64,000 nt of DNA from Lonepinella koalarum (GCF_042926695.1 NZ_CP170642.1:124001-188000); one strand, 5' to 3'. Positions 17,580 to 27,893 are shown, numbered from the stretch's first letter. Translations and numbers: made by a program. Notes: generated by a model not told the origin, from the letters alone.

Positions 17580-18035
17580 TTAGGCAAAGACGGTTAACAC
17601 CGAAAGCGGATGGCGTTCGCCACTTAAATAATCTTGTAATGCTTGAATTACCAACGGATTGCGTTCACATTGTCCATCTTGTTGAATATAATCATTAAAT
17701 TCATCTAATGTTAGCCATACCCCCCTTGTAATATCACTATCTTGTGGCGTAATGGGTACGCACTCGTCTAATTCTAAGCAAAATACAAAACGCAAATAAT
17801 CCGTTTGACTACGTGGAGCATGCCATTGATAGATTTTCAATAAGGATTGCATGTCAGCTTTAATACCGGTTTCTTCATACAGTTCACGGCTTGCTCCTTG
17901 CAATAAAGTTTCGTCTTTTTCTAAATGTCCTGCTGGCTGATTAAGGGTACGTTTACCGTATTCGATTTCTTCTACAAATAAGAATTTGCCGTGGCAATGA
18001 ACTACGCAAGCCATGGTGATATTGGGTTTGTGCAT
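17580..18035 (-). CDS. nudJ: Nudix phosphatase NudJ
   Basis: 151 residues. The Nudix box GHLEKDETLLQGASRELYEETGI (G-X5-E-X7-REUXEEXGU) is complete at about residues 37-59. E. coli NudJ hydrolyses nucleoside di- and triphosphates and HMP-PP, the thiamine pyrimidine precursor, releasing phosphate. It lies 2 bp downstream of rluE in one minus-strand pair; in E. coli nudJ also follows rluE. The family match is good from the N-terminal PNITMACVVHCHGKFLFVEE. Confidence 0.92.
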   Translation of the reverse strand: MHKPNITMACVVHCHGKFLFVEEIEYGKRTLNQPAGHLEKDETLLQGASRELYEETGIKADMQSLLKIYQWHAPRSQTDYLRFVFCLELDECVPITPQDSDITRGVWLTLDEFNDYIQQDGQCERNPLVIQALQDYLSGERHPLSVLTVFA

Positions 18036-18037
18036 GG

Positions 18038-18715
18038 TTATTTTCCTGTAAATTTAAGTAATGCAAAAAGCTGTTGTTTTTCGTTTTTTGTTAATATCCG
18101 ATATTCACCATTTGTTAGATTATCAAGATTTAAATCTGCTGTGGCATAACGTACTAAGCGTAAAGTCGGAAAACCAATATGTGCAGTCATTCGGCGAACT
18201 TGGCGGTTTTTTCCTTCGCTGATTTTAATTTCAAGCCAGCTTGTTGGAATAGATTTTCGTTCTCGAATCGGTGGATGGCGTAACCATAAATTTGGCTCAG
18301 AAATTAACCGTACTTTTGCTGGTTTAGTCATGCCATCTTTGAGCTTTACCCCTTGTTGTAACAGCGATAAGTCTCGTTCATTGGGAATGCCTTCCACTTG
18401 TACCCAATAGGTTTTCTCAATTTTGAATTTAGGATCCGCAAGATGATGTTGCAATTCACCATTGTTGGTTAAAATCAACAACCCTTCACTATCTCGATCT
18501 AAACGTCCAGCTGGATACACATCGGGAATCGGAATAAAGTTTTTTAATGTTGTTCTGTCGTTTTCATCGGTAAATTGGGTGAGAACATCATAGGGTTTAT
18601 TAAATAAAATAATGGTAGTTTCAGCACAGGTGACCTTGCTTTTTGAGGCATTTATTTTTTTACCTTGAAAAGCAGTTTTTTTATGCTTATCTCTTGCAAC
18701 AGGTTTCAAGTTCAT
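18038..18715 (-). CDS. rluE: 23S rRNA pseudouridine synthase RluE
   Basis: 225 residues of the RsuA/RluB/E/F group without an S4 domain. The catalytic motif PAGRLDRDSEGLLILTNNG carries the active-site Asp, and GKNRQVRRMTAHIGFPTLRLVR is the conserved C-terminal signature. RluE makes pseudouridine 2457 in 23S rRNA. The basic N-terminal 30 residues are variable. It is divergent from icd and pairs with nudJ. Confidence 0.9.
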   Translation of the reverse strand: MNLKPVARDKHKKTAFQGKKINASKSKVTCAETTIILFNKPYDVLTQFTDENDRTTLKNFIPIPDVYPAGRLDRDSEGLLILTNNGELQHHLADPKFKIEKTYWVQVEGIPNERDLSLLQQGVKLKDGMTKPAKVRLISEPNLWLRHPPIRERKSIPTSWLEIKISEGKNRQVRRMTAHIGFPTLRLVRYATADLNLDNLTNGEYRILTKNEKQQLFALLKFTGK

Positions 18716-18786
18716 ATATGTTGTTAATAATTAAGATTCATAGATTCTATACTACCAATAAACACTGCAAAACATAAGGAAAAAGT

Positions 18787-20034
18787 ATGCAATCGAAAGT
18801 CATTATTCCGCAAGGGGAAAAAATCCAATTAAATCAAGACGGGTCATTAAATGTACCTAATCATCCAATTATTCCTTTTATTGAGGGAGATGGAATTGGT
18901 GTTGATGTGACTCCAGCCATGCAAACTGTAATTAATGCCGCTGTTGAAAAAGCCTACGGTGGCGAACGCAAAATTGTGTGGTGTGAAATTTATGCAGGTG
19001 GCAAAGCAAACCAAATTTATGGGGAAAATACTTGGCTGCCCGATGAAACATTAGCGTTAATCGAAGAATATCATGTTGCTATTAAAGGACCTTTAATGAC
19101 GCCAGTGGGGGGAGGGATTCGTTCTCTCAATGTTGCCATGCGACAAGGCTTAGATTTGTATAACTGTTTACGTCCAATTCGTTATTATGATGGCACACCA
19201 AGCCCCGTAAAACACCCTGAATTAGTGGAGATGGTGATTTTCCGTGAAAATTCCGAAGATATTTATGCAGGTGTAGAATGGAAAGCCGGCTCACCTGAAG
19301 CGGATAAAGTCATTAAATTCCTGCAAGATGAAATGGGGGTGAAGAAAATTCGCTTTAGCCAAGATTGTGGTATCGGTATTAAACCGGTTTCCAAACAAGG
19401 CACACAACGTTTAGTGCGTGCTGCATTACAATATGTGATTGATAACGACCGTCGTTCGTTAACCTTAGTGCATAAAGGGAATATTATGAAATTCACGGAG
19501 GGAGCATTTAAAGATTGGGGTTATCAAGTGGCAAAAGAATTTGGGGCAGAACCGCTAGATGGTGGTGACTGGCACAAACTCATTAACCCTAAAACAGGGC
19601 GAGAAATTATTATTAAAGATTGTATTGCCGATGCATTTTTACAAGAAGCTTTATTACATCCTGCAGATTACGATGTAATTGCTACTTTAAATTTAAATGG
19701 TGACTATATTTCTGATGCCTTAGCTGCACAAGTCGGTGGTATTGGTATTTCACCGGGGGCCAATATCGGACAACAAGCCGCTATTTTTGAAGCAACTCAC
19801 GGCACAGCCCCTAAAATTGCAGGGCAAAATAAAGGCAATCCCGGATCGCTGATTCTCAGTGGCGAAATGATGTTACGTCATTTAGGCTGGATTGAAGCCG
19901 CTGATTTAGTAGTAAATGCGGTGTCTAAAACCATTGCCAATAAAACCGTAACCTTTGATTTTGCCGAAATGTTAGACGGCGCCACTTTGCGTTCGACGTC
20001 GGAATTTGCGCAAGATATTGTGGGGAATATGTAA
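18787..20034 (+). CDS. icd: NADP-dependent isocitrate dehydrogenase
   Basis: 415 residues. Oxidatively decarboxylates isocitrate to 2-oxoglutarate. GGGIRSLNVAMRQGLDLYNCLRP holds the substrate-binding Ser and Arg residues and the equivalent of E. coli Ser113. GDYISDALAAQVGG is the metal- and NADP-binding region, and ATHGTAPKIAGQ follows. The ATG follows AAGGAAAAAGT. H. influenzae lacks this gene, so its presence indicates a more complete citric acid cycle and a different taxon. An uptake core follows 7 bp after the stop. Confidence 0.97.
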   Translation: MQSKVIIPQGEKIQLNQDGSLNVPNHPIIPFIEGDGIGVDVTPAMQTVINAAVEKAYGGERKIVWCEIYAGGKANQIYGENTWLPDETLALIEEYHVAIKGPLMTPVGGGIRSLNVAMRQGLDLYNCLRPIRYYDGTPSPVKHPELVEMVIFRENSEDIYAGVEWKAGSPEADKVIKFLQDEMGVKKIRFSQDCGIGIKPVSKQGTQRLVRAALQYVIDNDRRSLTLVHKGNIMKFTEGAFKDWGYQVAKEFGAEPLDGGDWHKLINPKTGREIIIKDCIADAFLQEALLHPADYDVIATLNLNGDYISDALAAQVGGIGISPGANIGQQAAIFEATHGTAPKIAGQNKGNPGSLILSGEMMLRHLGWIEAADLVVNAVSKTIANKTVTFDFAEMLDGATLRSTSEFAQDIVGNM

Positions 20035-20100
20035 GGCATTAAGTGCGGTGAAAAATGGAAAAGTTTTGTTATCTTTTTTATTAAGGCTTAATGGATGAAC

Positions 20101-20129
20101 AAAAGGATCGGCGGTACGCTGATCCTTTT
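20101..20129. terminator. Bidirectional terminator between icd and hpaI remnant
   Basis: AAAAGGATC plus GCG pairs with CGC plus GATCCTTTT around a GTA loop, leaving A- and T-runs at both ends. It lies 67 bp after icd and 12 bp after the end of the minus-strand hpaI remnant. Confidence 0.82.
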
Positions 20130-20140
20130 CAATATCCATA

Positions 20141-20334
20141 TTAATAAATCTGATTGTGCGGATCTGATATTGGTTTGGCTAACTGCGGTTTAAATTTGGC
20201 TAATAGATTGACTGCAGATTTCATTAATAAACTGGTATCCACCCCGACGGCAACAAATGTACAACCTAATTTTAGATAATGTTGTGCTAATTTTTCATCA
20301 ATATTGGGGGTAATTTGAACCGTTTTTGTACGTC
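20141..20334 (-). pseudogene. C-terminal remnant of HpaI-type 2,4-dihydroxyhept-2-enedioate aldolase
   Basis: A minus-strand frame without start codon encodes about 61 residues ending in TAA at 20141. It contains ITPNIDEKLAQHYLKLGC followed by TFVAVGVDTSLLMKSAV and LLAKFK, the C-terminal end of class II HpcH/HpaI aldolases. In intact aldolases about 200 residues precede this. The fragment is cut where the hpaC upstream region begins. It retains a proper terminator at 20101-20129. HpaI yields pyruvate and succinic semialdehyde in 4-hydroxyphenylacetate degradation, which fits hpaC and gabD next door. Confidence 0.75.
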
Positions 20335-20348
20335 AGAGGAGAAATAAA

Positions 20349-20834
20349 ATGTTAACACCTATTCAACAAGATTTTCGTCATGCGATGTCAAAATTAGCTG
20401 CTGGGGTGAATATTATTACAACGAAAGGTGATGCTGGACAATGTGGTATTACCGCTACTGCAGTTTGTTCGCTGACAGATTCGCCACCAACGGTGATAGT
20501 TTGTATTAATAAAAATAGTGCAACGAACCCAATTTTCCAACAAAATAGACGAATTTGTATTAATGTTTTAAGTAGTGAGCAACGAGAACTGGCAGAGCAT
20601 TTTGCCGGTTTTAAGGGCAGCACTATGGAAGAACGGTTTCAATGGCAATGTTGGGATGAAAATGAGCTTTTCCTCTGTTTAAAAGATTCACTTGCCAATC
20701 TTTCCGGCAACGTGGTGGATGTGCAGGATATTGGTTCGCATTCAATGTTCTTAGTGGAACTGGATAAGATAAAAGTTAATCCGCAAGACAAAGCGCTGGT
20801 ATATTTTTCAAGAAACTTCCATACAGTTGGTTAA
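20349..20834 (+). CDS. hpaC: Flavin reductase HpaC (4-hydroxyphenylacetate 3-monooxygenase reductase component)
   Basis: 161 residues of the short flavin reductase family. The motifs are MSKLAAGVNIITTKGD, CGITATAVCSLTDSPPTVIVC (FMN contact) and INVLSSEQRELAEHFAG. HpaC supplies reduced FAD to the oxygenase HpaB. AGAGGAG lies 8 bp ahead of the ATG. No hpaB is present on either side, so a partner oxygenase must be elsewhere or lost. It is followed by gabD after a 77-bp gap. It may now serve as a general NADH:flavin reductase. Confidence 0.83.
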   Translation: MLTPIQQDFRHAMSKLAAGVNIITTKGDAGQCGITATAVCSLTDSPPTVIVCINKNSATNPIFQQNRRICINVLSSEQRELAEHFAGFKGSTMEERFQWQCWDENELFLCLKDSLANLSGNVVDVQDIGSHSMFLVELDKIKVNPQDKALVYFSRNFHTVG

Positions 20835-20911
20835 ATTTTACCATGTACTTAAATTGGATATTATGTAATTATTAAAGAAGCATATATTTGTTCGCTATTG
20901 AGGAGAATACC

Positions 20912-22363
20912 ATGCAACTAAAAGACCCATCCTTATTCAAAACTCAAGCCTATATCAATGGTCAATGGTGTGATGCTGAAAATGGTGAAACAGTAGAAGT
21001 AACCAACCCTGCGGATCAAAGTAAATTAGGCACAATTCCCAATATGGGGAAAGCCGAGACTTTGAAAGCTGTTGATGTGGCAACCCAAGCCTTTGGGGAT
21101 TGGCGAAAACGCAGCGCCAAAGAACGTTCAGTGATGTTACGTCGTTGGTTTGATTTAATCATGCAGAATCAACAAGATTTAGCATTATTACTCACGCTTG
21201 AGCAAGGTAAACCGTTAGCCGAAGCTAAAGGGGAGATTGCCTATGGCGCAAGCTATATTGAATGGTTCGCGGAAGAAGCTAAACGCATTTATGGTGATGT
21301 GATTCCTGCGCCATCTTCTAGTCAACGAGTGATTGTGAATAAACAACCTATTGGGGTGTGTGCAGCTATTACTCCTTGGAATTTTCCAAGTGCAATGATT
21401 ACACGTAAAGTTGCTCCTGCTCTGGCGGCGGGTTGTACTTTTATTATTCGACCTGCATCGCAAACACCTTATTCTGCTTTGGCATTAGCGGTATTGGCAG
21501 AGCGAGCAGGGATTCCTGCCGGTGTATTTAATATCATTACCGGGAGAGCAACAGAAATTGGCAAGGTGCTTACCGAAGATGATCGGGTGAAAAAATTTAG
21601 TTTCACTGGATCAACCCCCGTAGGACGTTTATTAATGCAACAATGTGCCAGTACGATTAAAAAAGTATCTTTAGAGTTAGGGGGGAATGCACCCTTTATC
21701 GTCTTTAATGATGCGGATATTGATGCGGCAGTACAAGGTGCGATCGTTTCAAAATTCCGTAATGCAGGACAAACTTGTGTGTGTGCCAATCGTCTTTATG
21801 TGCAATCTGGTGTTTATGATGAGTTTGTGGAGAAATTTAGTATTTCGACTAAACAATTAAAAGTCGGGAATGGTATAGAGGAAGATACTGCTATTGGTCC
21901 TTTAATTGATAAAAGTGCGTTGCGAAATGTGCAAGAATATTTAGCTGATGCCTGTGAAAAAGGCGGTGAAATCATCGCTGGGGGCAAGGTACTTGGCGAA
22001 AATACCCTATATTTTGAACCTACCATAATAAAAAATGCGACATCCGAAATGCGTTTTGCGAAGGAAGAAATTTTCGGTCCATTAGCACCGATTTTTAAAT
22101 TTGACGATATAGATGAAGTCATTCAGCTTGCCAATGATACCGAATTTGGTTTAGCTTCTTATTTTTATTCATCTAATTTAAATACGATCGTTAAAGTTTC
22201 TGATGAACTAGAATATGGTATGGTCGGCATTAATACGGGTCTTATTTCTAACGAAGCTGCTCCCTTTGGTGGGGTGAAACAATCTGGTCTTGGGCGGGAA
22301 GGATCTAAATATGGGATTGAGGATTATTTAGAAATTAAATATTTATGTCTTGGTGGGGTATAG
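20912..22363 (+). CDS. gabD: Succinate-semialdehyde dehydrogenase (GabD-like)
   Basis: 483 residues from the ATG at 20912, 7 bp after AGGAG; E. coli GabD has 482. Oxidises succinic semialdehyde to succinate with NADP. The catalytic Cys289 (AGQTCVCANR) and general base Glu255 (SLELGGNAPF) are intact, as is ITPWNFP. The conserved Lys of the cofactor-site KPA motif is Arg180 here (FIIRPAS). In this context the substrate could come from HpaI-type aldol cleavage, of which only a remnant survives at 20141. Assignment to another aldehyde dehydrogenase subgroup is less likely given the length and the PASQTPYSALAL stretch. Confidence 0.87.
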   Translation: MQLKDPSLFKTQAYINGQWCDAENGETVEVTNPADQSKLGTIPNMGKAETLKAVDVATQAFGDWRKRSAKERSVMLRRWFDLIMQNQQDLALLLTLEQGKPLAEAKGEIAYGASYIEWFAEEAKRIYGDVIPAPSSSQRVIVNKQPIGVCAAITPWNFPSAMITRKVAPALAAGCTFIIRPASQTPYSALALAVLAERAGIPAGVFNIITGRATEIGKVLTEDDRVKKFSFTGSTPVGRLLMQQCASTIKKVSLELGGNAPFIVFNDADIDAAVQGAIVSKFRNAGQTCVCANRLYVQSGVYDEFVEKFSISTKQLKVGNGIEEDTAIGPLIDKSALRNVQEYLADACEKGGEIIAGGKVLGENTLYFEPTIIKNATSEMRFAKEEIFGPLAPIFKFDDIDEVIQLANDTEFGLASYFYSSNLNTIVKVSDELEYGMVGINTGLISNEAAPFGGVKQSGLGREGSKYGIEDYLEIKYLCLGGV

Positions 22364-22491
22364 TTTTATTGCTAATTTGTCAGAAAAGTGCGGTTTTTTT
22401 ACGCACAATTCCTTTAACAGGCGCTCAGAGGGCTATTTATTGCCGGCAGTGTTAAAGTTTTTGGGTAATTTTCACCGCACTTTTGTGTATA

Positions 22492-23166
22492 TTAGGCGAC
22501 TATTTTTGCTAACTCGGCACGCATTTCATCAATAACTTTTCTGTAATCAGGTTGATCAAAGATTGCTGAACCCGCTACAAACATATCCGCTCCAGCCTTA
22601 GCAATTTGTGCAATATTATTCACTTTTACGCCGCCATCTACTTCTAAACGAATAGGCAAACCGCTAGCATCAATACGTTGGCGAACCTGTTTGAGTTTTT
22701 CAAAAGTAGCTGGAATAAAGGATTGTCCACCAAAGCCGGGATTTACAGACATGAGCAAAATGATATCAACTTTATCCATCACATAATCTAAATAGTTTAA
22801 CGGGGTGGCGGGGTTGAAGACTAAGCCCGCTTGACAGCCATTATCTTTAATCAGTTGTAAGGTGCGGTCAATATGTACGCTAGCTTCGGGGTGGAAAGTG
22901 ATGGATGTCGCTCCAGCTTTGGCAAAATCGGTAATTAAGCGTTCCACCGGACTTGCCATTAAATGTACATCAATGGGGCAGTTGATACCATAATCACGCA
23001 AGGATTGGCAAATCGGTGCGCCAAAAGTGAGATTAGGAACATAATGGTTATCCATCACATCAAAATGAATTAAATCTGCACCGCAGTTGATAACGTTTTC
23101 CACATCTTGACCTAAACGAGCAAGGTCTGCGGAAAGAATAGAGGGGGCAATTAAATAAGGTTGCAT
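22492..23166 (-). CDS. rpe: Ribulose-phosphate 3-epimerase
   Basis: 224 residues, a TIM barrel. Interconverts ribulose 5-phosphate and xylulose 5-phosphate. The motifs are IAPSILSADLARLG, HFDVMDNHYVPNLTFG with metal ligands, VMSVNPGFGGQSF-type LLMSVNPGFGGQSF, and LEVDGGVKVNNI. Its 3' side holds an inverted pair of uptake cores (22386 and 22474) in the convergent gap with gabD, which may form a distant-arm terminator hairpin. Confidence 0.97.
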   Translation of the reverse strand: MQPYLIAPSILSADLARLGQDVENVINCGADLIHFDVMDNHYVPNLTFGAPICQSLRDYGINCPIDVHLMASPVERLITDFAKAGATSITFHPEASVHIDRTLQLIKDNGCQAGLVFNPATPLNYLDYVMDKVDIILLMSVNPGFGGQSFIPATFEKLKQVRQRIDASGLPIRLEVDGGVKVNNIAQIAKAGADMFVAGSAIFDQPDYRKVIDEMRAELAKIVA

Positions 23167-23194
23167 ACGATTTCTCCTAATATAAGATCAGAAC

Positions 23195-23920
23195 TTATTT
23201 TACCAGAATATCGTCCTTGTAGCATATTTCTATAAGTAAATAAAGTGCTTTTAGATCTTTACCAGCGATGCTCTTGAAAGGCAATAATAACCAATAAGCC
23301 CAGCGATAATATCGGAGTTTATTTAATGTAGTTTGCCAGATATGTTGTTCAGTATAGTTTTTGTAAGTGAGTATAGTTTGTCTAATTTGTTCTTTAGTAA
23401 TGGCTTGTTCTCGACATAATCCAATCATAAAGAGGATATTATCTTGTATTTGTTGTTGAATGGGATTATTAGATACAGCATCTACTTCAAAATCAACAAA
23501 ACTAACTATGCCATCTTTCCATAAAATGTCCTTAACAAAAGGTCTACCATGAATTAGTTTTTGTTTATGTAATTTTGCTAATGCAATAGCACTATCATTT
23601 AGAATTTGTTGTTTTTGTTCGGATGAAATATTTCTATTGGAAAGCCAATGGCTGACAGAAAGACCGGCATCTTCCATAACTAACATATTATCGTTAGCAA
23701 TATAAATGTGTGGAATAGGCGCATTTTTTTGCTTTAGTTTTAATAAACGTTCTACTTCTCGATGGAAAGCTTTGTGGGGGAAAGTTTTAAGTAGTCGCTG
23801 AGAACCTTTAGGTTTTTCAGGTTGTTTTAGCCAATAACGCTTATTTTCAAATTCAAAAGGGTAAATTCGTTTATCTGGATGTTGAGAGCATAGTGATTGA
23901 GCATATTGTTCTAATGTCAT
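23195..23920 (-). CDS. Small protein-kinase-fold protein (Kdo/Bud32-kinase-like), function unknown
   Basis: 241 residues. The middle looks like a reduced kinase fold: an N-lobe with a Lys after RYWLKQPEKPKGS, a helix with HREVERLLKLKQKNAPIPHIY, a hinge region LVMEDAGLSVSHWL, a catalytic-loop-like LIHGRPFVKDIL (HGR instead of HRD) and VSFVDFEVDA in place of DFG. The C-terminus is hydrophobic and basic (RYYRWAYWLLLPFKSI). Such proteins occur among lipopolysaccharide core kinases and Bud32/RIO relatives. I cannot name a substrate. It is 28 bp upstream of rpe on the same strand. Confidence 0.6.
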   Translation of the reverse strand: MTLEQYAQSLCSQHPDKRIYPFEFENKRYWLKQPEKPKGSQRLLKTFPHKAFHREVERLLKLKQKNAPIPHIYIANDNMLVMEDAGLSVSHWLSNRNISSEQKQQILNDSAIALAKLHKQKLIHGRPFVKDILWKDGIVSFVDFEVDAVSNNPIQQQIQDNILFMIGLCREQAITKEQIRQTILTYKNYTEQHIWQTTLNKLRYYRWAYWLLLPFKSIAGKDLKALYLLIEICYKDDILVK

Positions 23921-24042
23921 TTGTTATCCGAATAAAATAGAAAAGCTAAATATAACACTAAATAAGGAAAATATCATGACAAATTTTACGGTTAATTATT
24001 AATATAAAATTTTTTAATATAGCAAAATATAGCAAAAACTAC

Positions 24043-24058
24043 TGTGATCTAGGCAACG
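24043..24058 (+). promoter_or_regulatory. CRP-site candidate upstream of tfoX/sxy
   Basis: TGTGATCTAGGCAACG contains a perfect left half (TGTGA) and a poor right half of TGTGA-N6-TCACA. Sxy genes of Pasteurellaceae are known to be CRP-controlled. It lies about 150 bp ahead of the start in an AT-rich region (23921-24205) that otherwise shows no gene. Confidence 0.4.
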
Positions 24059-24205
24059 TTTATAAAAAATAAATTTTATTTTTCAAATGGTTATATTAAT
24101 TATTAATGATTTGTGTTATTAATAACATATGAATTAATTTTTGGTGATTTCATAGGAAACTATGAGATTGTGAACTTGTCCTTTAGGTACCTTATGGAGG
24201 GATAT

Positions 24206-24853
24206 ATGTCAAATATACCTACAATTAATTTATATGAAAAACTAACATCTTTGCTCGGAGAGATTCGATCGAAGAAATTATTTTCAGGCATCGGTATTTT
24301 TTATAATGACCATATGTTTGGTATTTATAAGAAAGGAGGTTTTTATCTTCGAGCCAAAGGTGACTTGGCGAACCAAGTAAAAAGTATAGGCGCTATTCCA
24401 TGGGAACTGGATGGTGTGCCGAGTAATTTGAAGATTAGAGATTATTATTTGATTCCGGGTGATTACCTGACGGATAATGATAAAAGCCTCATTTTAGTTA
24501 AGATGATTAAAGCATCTTTACAGCAAATTGAGTCAGAGAAACTTGCTGATACCTTGGAAAGAGCGAAACGGATTCGGAACTTACCAAATATGTCGCTAAA
24601 GTACGAACGTCTGTTGGGAAAGATCGGGATTGATACAATTTCTAAATTAAGAGAAGTTGGTGCCGCAGACGCTTATATATTAGTCAAATCCCAAGGGCTT
24701 TTTGTGACGTCACATTTATTCTGGAAGACTTATGCTGCTTTAAAGAATAAGTATGTAGAATTATTAACGGAGAAAGAAAAAGAAGATGGTTTAAAAGAAG
24801 TGAATGAAAAACTTAATATAGCTGGGTTTCGAGCGATGAAATATAAGCTATAA
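24206..24853 (+). CDS. tfoX: Competence regulator Sxy/TfoX
   Basis: 215 residues from the ATG at 24206, set by GGAGG 6 bp upstream (H. influenzae Sxy has 217). TfoX N-terminal domain: FSGIGIFYNDHMFGIYKKGGFYLRA, about residues 24-50. TfoX C-terminal domain: RIRNLPNMSLKYERLLGKIGID, TISKLREVGAADAY, then the EKLNIAGFRA helix near the end. Sxy acts with CRP at CRP-S promoters to switch on DNA uptake genes, consistent with the many uptake sequences in this window. The frame stays open about 31 codons upstream, but no better start is seen there. It lies just ahead of the rRNA operon. Confidence 0.9.
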   Translation: MSNIPTINLYEKLTSLLGEIRSKKLFSGIGIFYNDHMFGIYKKGGFYLRAKGDLANQVKSIGAIPWELDGVPSNLKIRDYYLIPGDYLTDNDKSLILVKMIKASLQQIESEKLADTLERAKRIRNLPNMSLKYERLLGKIGIDTISKLREVGAADAYILVKSQGLFVTSHLFWKTYAALKNKYVELLTEKEKEDGLKEVNEKLNIAGFRAMKYKL

Positions 24854-24926
24854 TTGAGCCTAAACGGGAGTGTTGTTGATTTTATGTGCGAATAAGTGCT
24901 TTTTCAGAAAAATTTGTAAAAAACAC

Positions 24927-24954
24927 TTGCAAAGGATTTTGAGATCTTTATAAT
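24927..24954 (+). promoter_or_regulatory. rRNA operon promoter
   Basis: TTGCAA (24927-24932), a 16-bp spacer, perfect TATAAT (24949-24954) and a GC-rich discriminator ACGCCCC. A/T tracts immediately upstream could act as an UP element. The leader that follows holds a hairpin from the inverted repeat ACACGCTGTTGTG / CAGTGTGTCGTT region. Confidence 0.85.
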
Positions 24955-25064
24955 ACGCCCCACACAACGACACGCTGTTGTGAAAATGAAAAATCAAACA
25001 GTGTGTCGTTATTTTTTCGCTAGCGTTTTTGGAAACGTGTTCTTGGAAACATAGCAGCGAAAAC

Positions 25065-25076
25065 GTTCTTTAAAAA
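25065..25076 (+). promoter_or_regulatory. boxA-like antitermination site in the rrn leader
   Basis: GTTCTTTAAAAA followed by TTTATCAGACAATCTGTGTG is the close counterpart of the E. coli rrn leader boxA and boxC context. A second boxA-like GTTCTTTAAAAA lies in the spacer at 27072-27083, ahead of 23S. Confidence 0.7.
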
Positions 25077-25212
25077 TTTATCAGACAATCTGTGTGGGCA
25101 CTTGTTGATTGATTTCGGTTTAAAAATTTTAAAAACTTGAAGTCTTAATAGGTGCTTAACTTAAAATTCATTAAATGATTTGAAGCAAGCAGTTTATTGA
25201 GCGATCGAACTT

Positions 25213-26755
<1,543 letters not shown>

Positions 26756-26762
26756 TATCAGT

Positions 26763-26790
26763 GGTCAGATAACAGGTGTCAGATGGCAGT
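26763..26790 (+). repeat. rrn repeat R1 (plus orientation), 16S-tRNA spacer
   Basis: Two tandem units: GGTCAGATAACAG and GTGTCAGATGGCAG. It begins 8 nt after the mature 16S end. Confidence 0.75.
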
Positions 26791-26967
26791 GAGCTGATTT
26801 GACTTTGTTATTGATACCCAAGAAACTTGAAGCGATAGCAAGTGTTCACACAGATTGTTTGGTAAAAATGAACGAAAAAAAAGACCGCGCTTTTATTTGC
26901 TTACTAGGTCGGGCAAGAAATGAATGAAAAAAAGAAGTGCGAAGACAAAAGATTATCTTTAACTGTT

Positions 26968-27043
26968 GTCCCCATCGTCTAGAGGCCTAGGACATCGCCC
27001 TTTCACGGCGGTAACCGGGGTTCGAATCCCCGTGGGGACGCCA
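26968..27043 (+). tRNA. tRNA-Glu (anticodon TTC)
   Basis: 76 nt including encoded CCA. Acceptor arm GTCCCC...GGGGAC with discriminator G, anticodon loop CCTTTCACG, T-arm GGGGTTCGAATCCCC. Usual location in the 16S-23S spacer of Pasteurellaceae rrn operons. Confidence 0.97.
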
Positions 27044-27106
27044 TCTAAAGATGATTTTTGATTATCTTAATGTTCTTTAAAAATTTGGAAACAAGCTGAA
27101 AACAGA

Positions 27107-27134
27107 GTTCAGATAACAGTGGTCAGATAGCAGT
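27107..27134 (+). repeat. rrn repeat R2 (plus orientation), tRNA-23S spacer
   Basis: Two tandem units: GTTCAGATAACAG and TGGTCAGATAGCAG. It follows the spacer boxA. Confidence 0.72.
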
Positions 27135-27257
27135 GTTGCTATTGATGATTGTTAGATGACTCAACGTTTGAGTAAAAATCTTGTGTGAACAAAAGCACAC
27201 AAGTCTAGTTATTAAAATCAACCTAAAGTAAGCAGGTTAAAGATAGAAAAGGTATCA

Positions 27258-27290
27258 GGCTGTCGTCTGAAGCCTGTCATCTGAAACCTG
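27258..27290 (-). repeat. rrn repeat R3 (minus orientation), just before 23S
   Basis: Inverted units CTGTCGTCTGAAG and CCTGTCATCTGAAACCTG. It ends 8 nt before the 23S processing stem and can pair with R2, or with R8 on the far side of 23S. Confidence 0.75.
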
Positions 27291-27893
27291 TACAAAGCAC
27301 TTCAGGTTGTATGGTTAAGTGACTAAGCGTACACGGTGGATGCCTAGGCAATCAGAGGCGAAGAAGGACGTGCTAATCTGCGAAAAGTTTGGATGAGTCG
27401 ATAAGAGGCGTTTAATCCAAAATATCCGAATGGGGAAACCCAGTAGATGAAGAATCTACTATCATTTACTGAATACATAGGTAAATGAGGCAAACCGGGA
27501 GAACTGAAACATCTAAGTACCCCGAGGAAAAGAAATCAACCGAGATTCCGTGAGTAGCGGCGAGCGAAAGTGGAAGAGCCAGTGAGTGATAGCAGTTTGT
27601 TTAGGAGAATCGGCTGGGAAGTCGAACTACAAAGGGTGATAGTCCCGTATCTTAAAAACAAATTGTGGTACTAAGCTAACAACAAGTAGGGCGGGACACG
27701 TGATATCCTGTTTGAAGATGGGGGGACCATCCTCCAAGGCTAAATACTCCTGATTGACCGATAGTGAACCAGTACTGTGAAGGAAAGGCGAAAAGAACCC
27801 CAGTGAGGGGAGTGAAATAGAACCTGAAACCGTGTACGTACAAGCAGTGGGAGCTCCGTCACTTAATGATTTTCAATCATTAAGTGACTTCGC

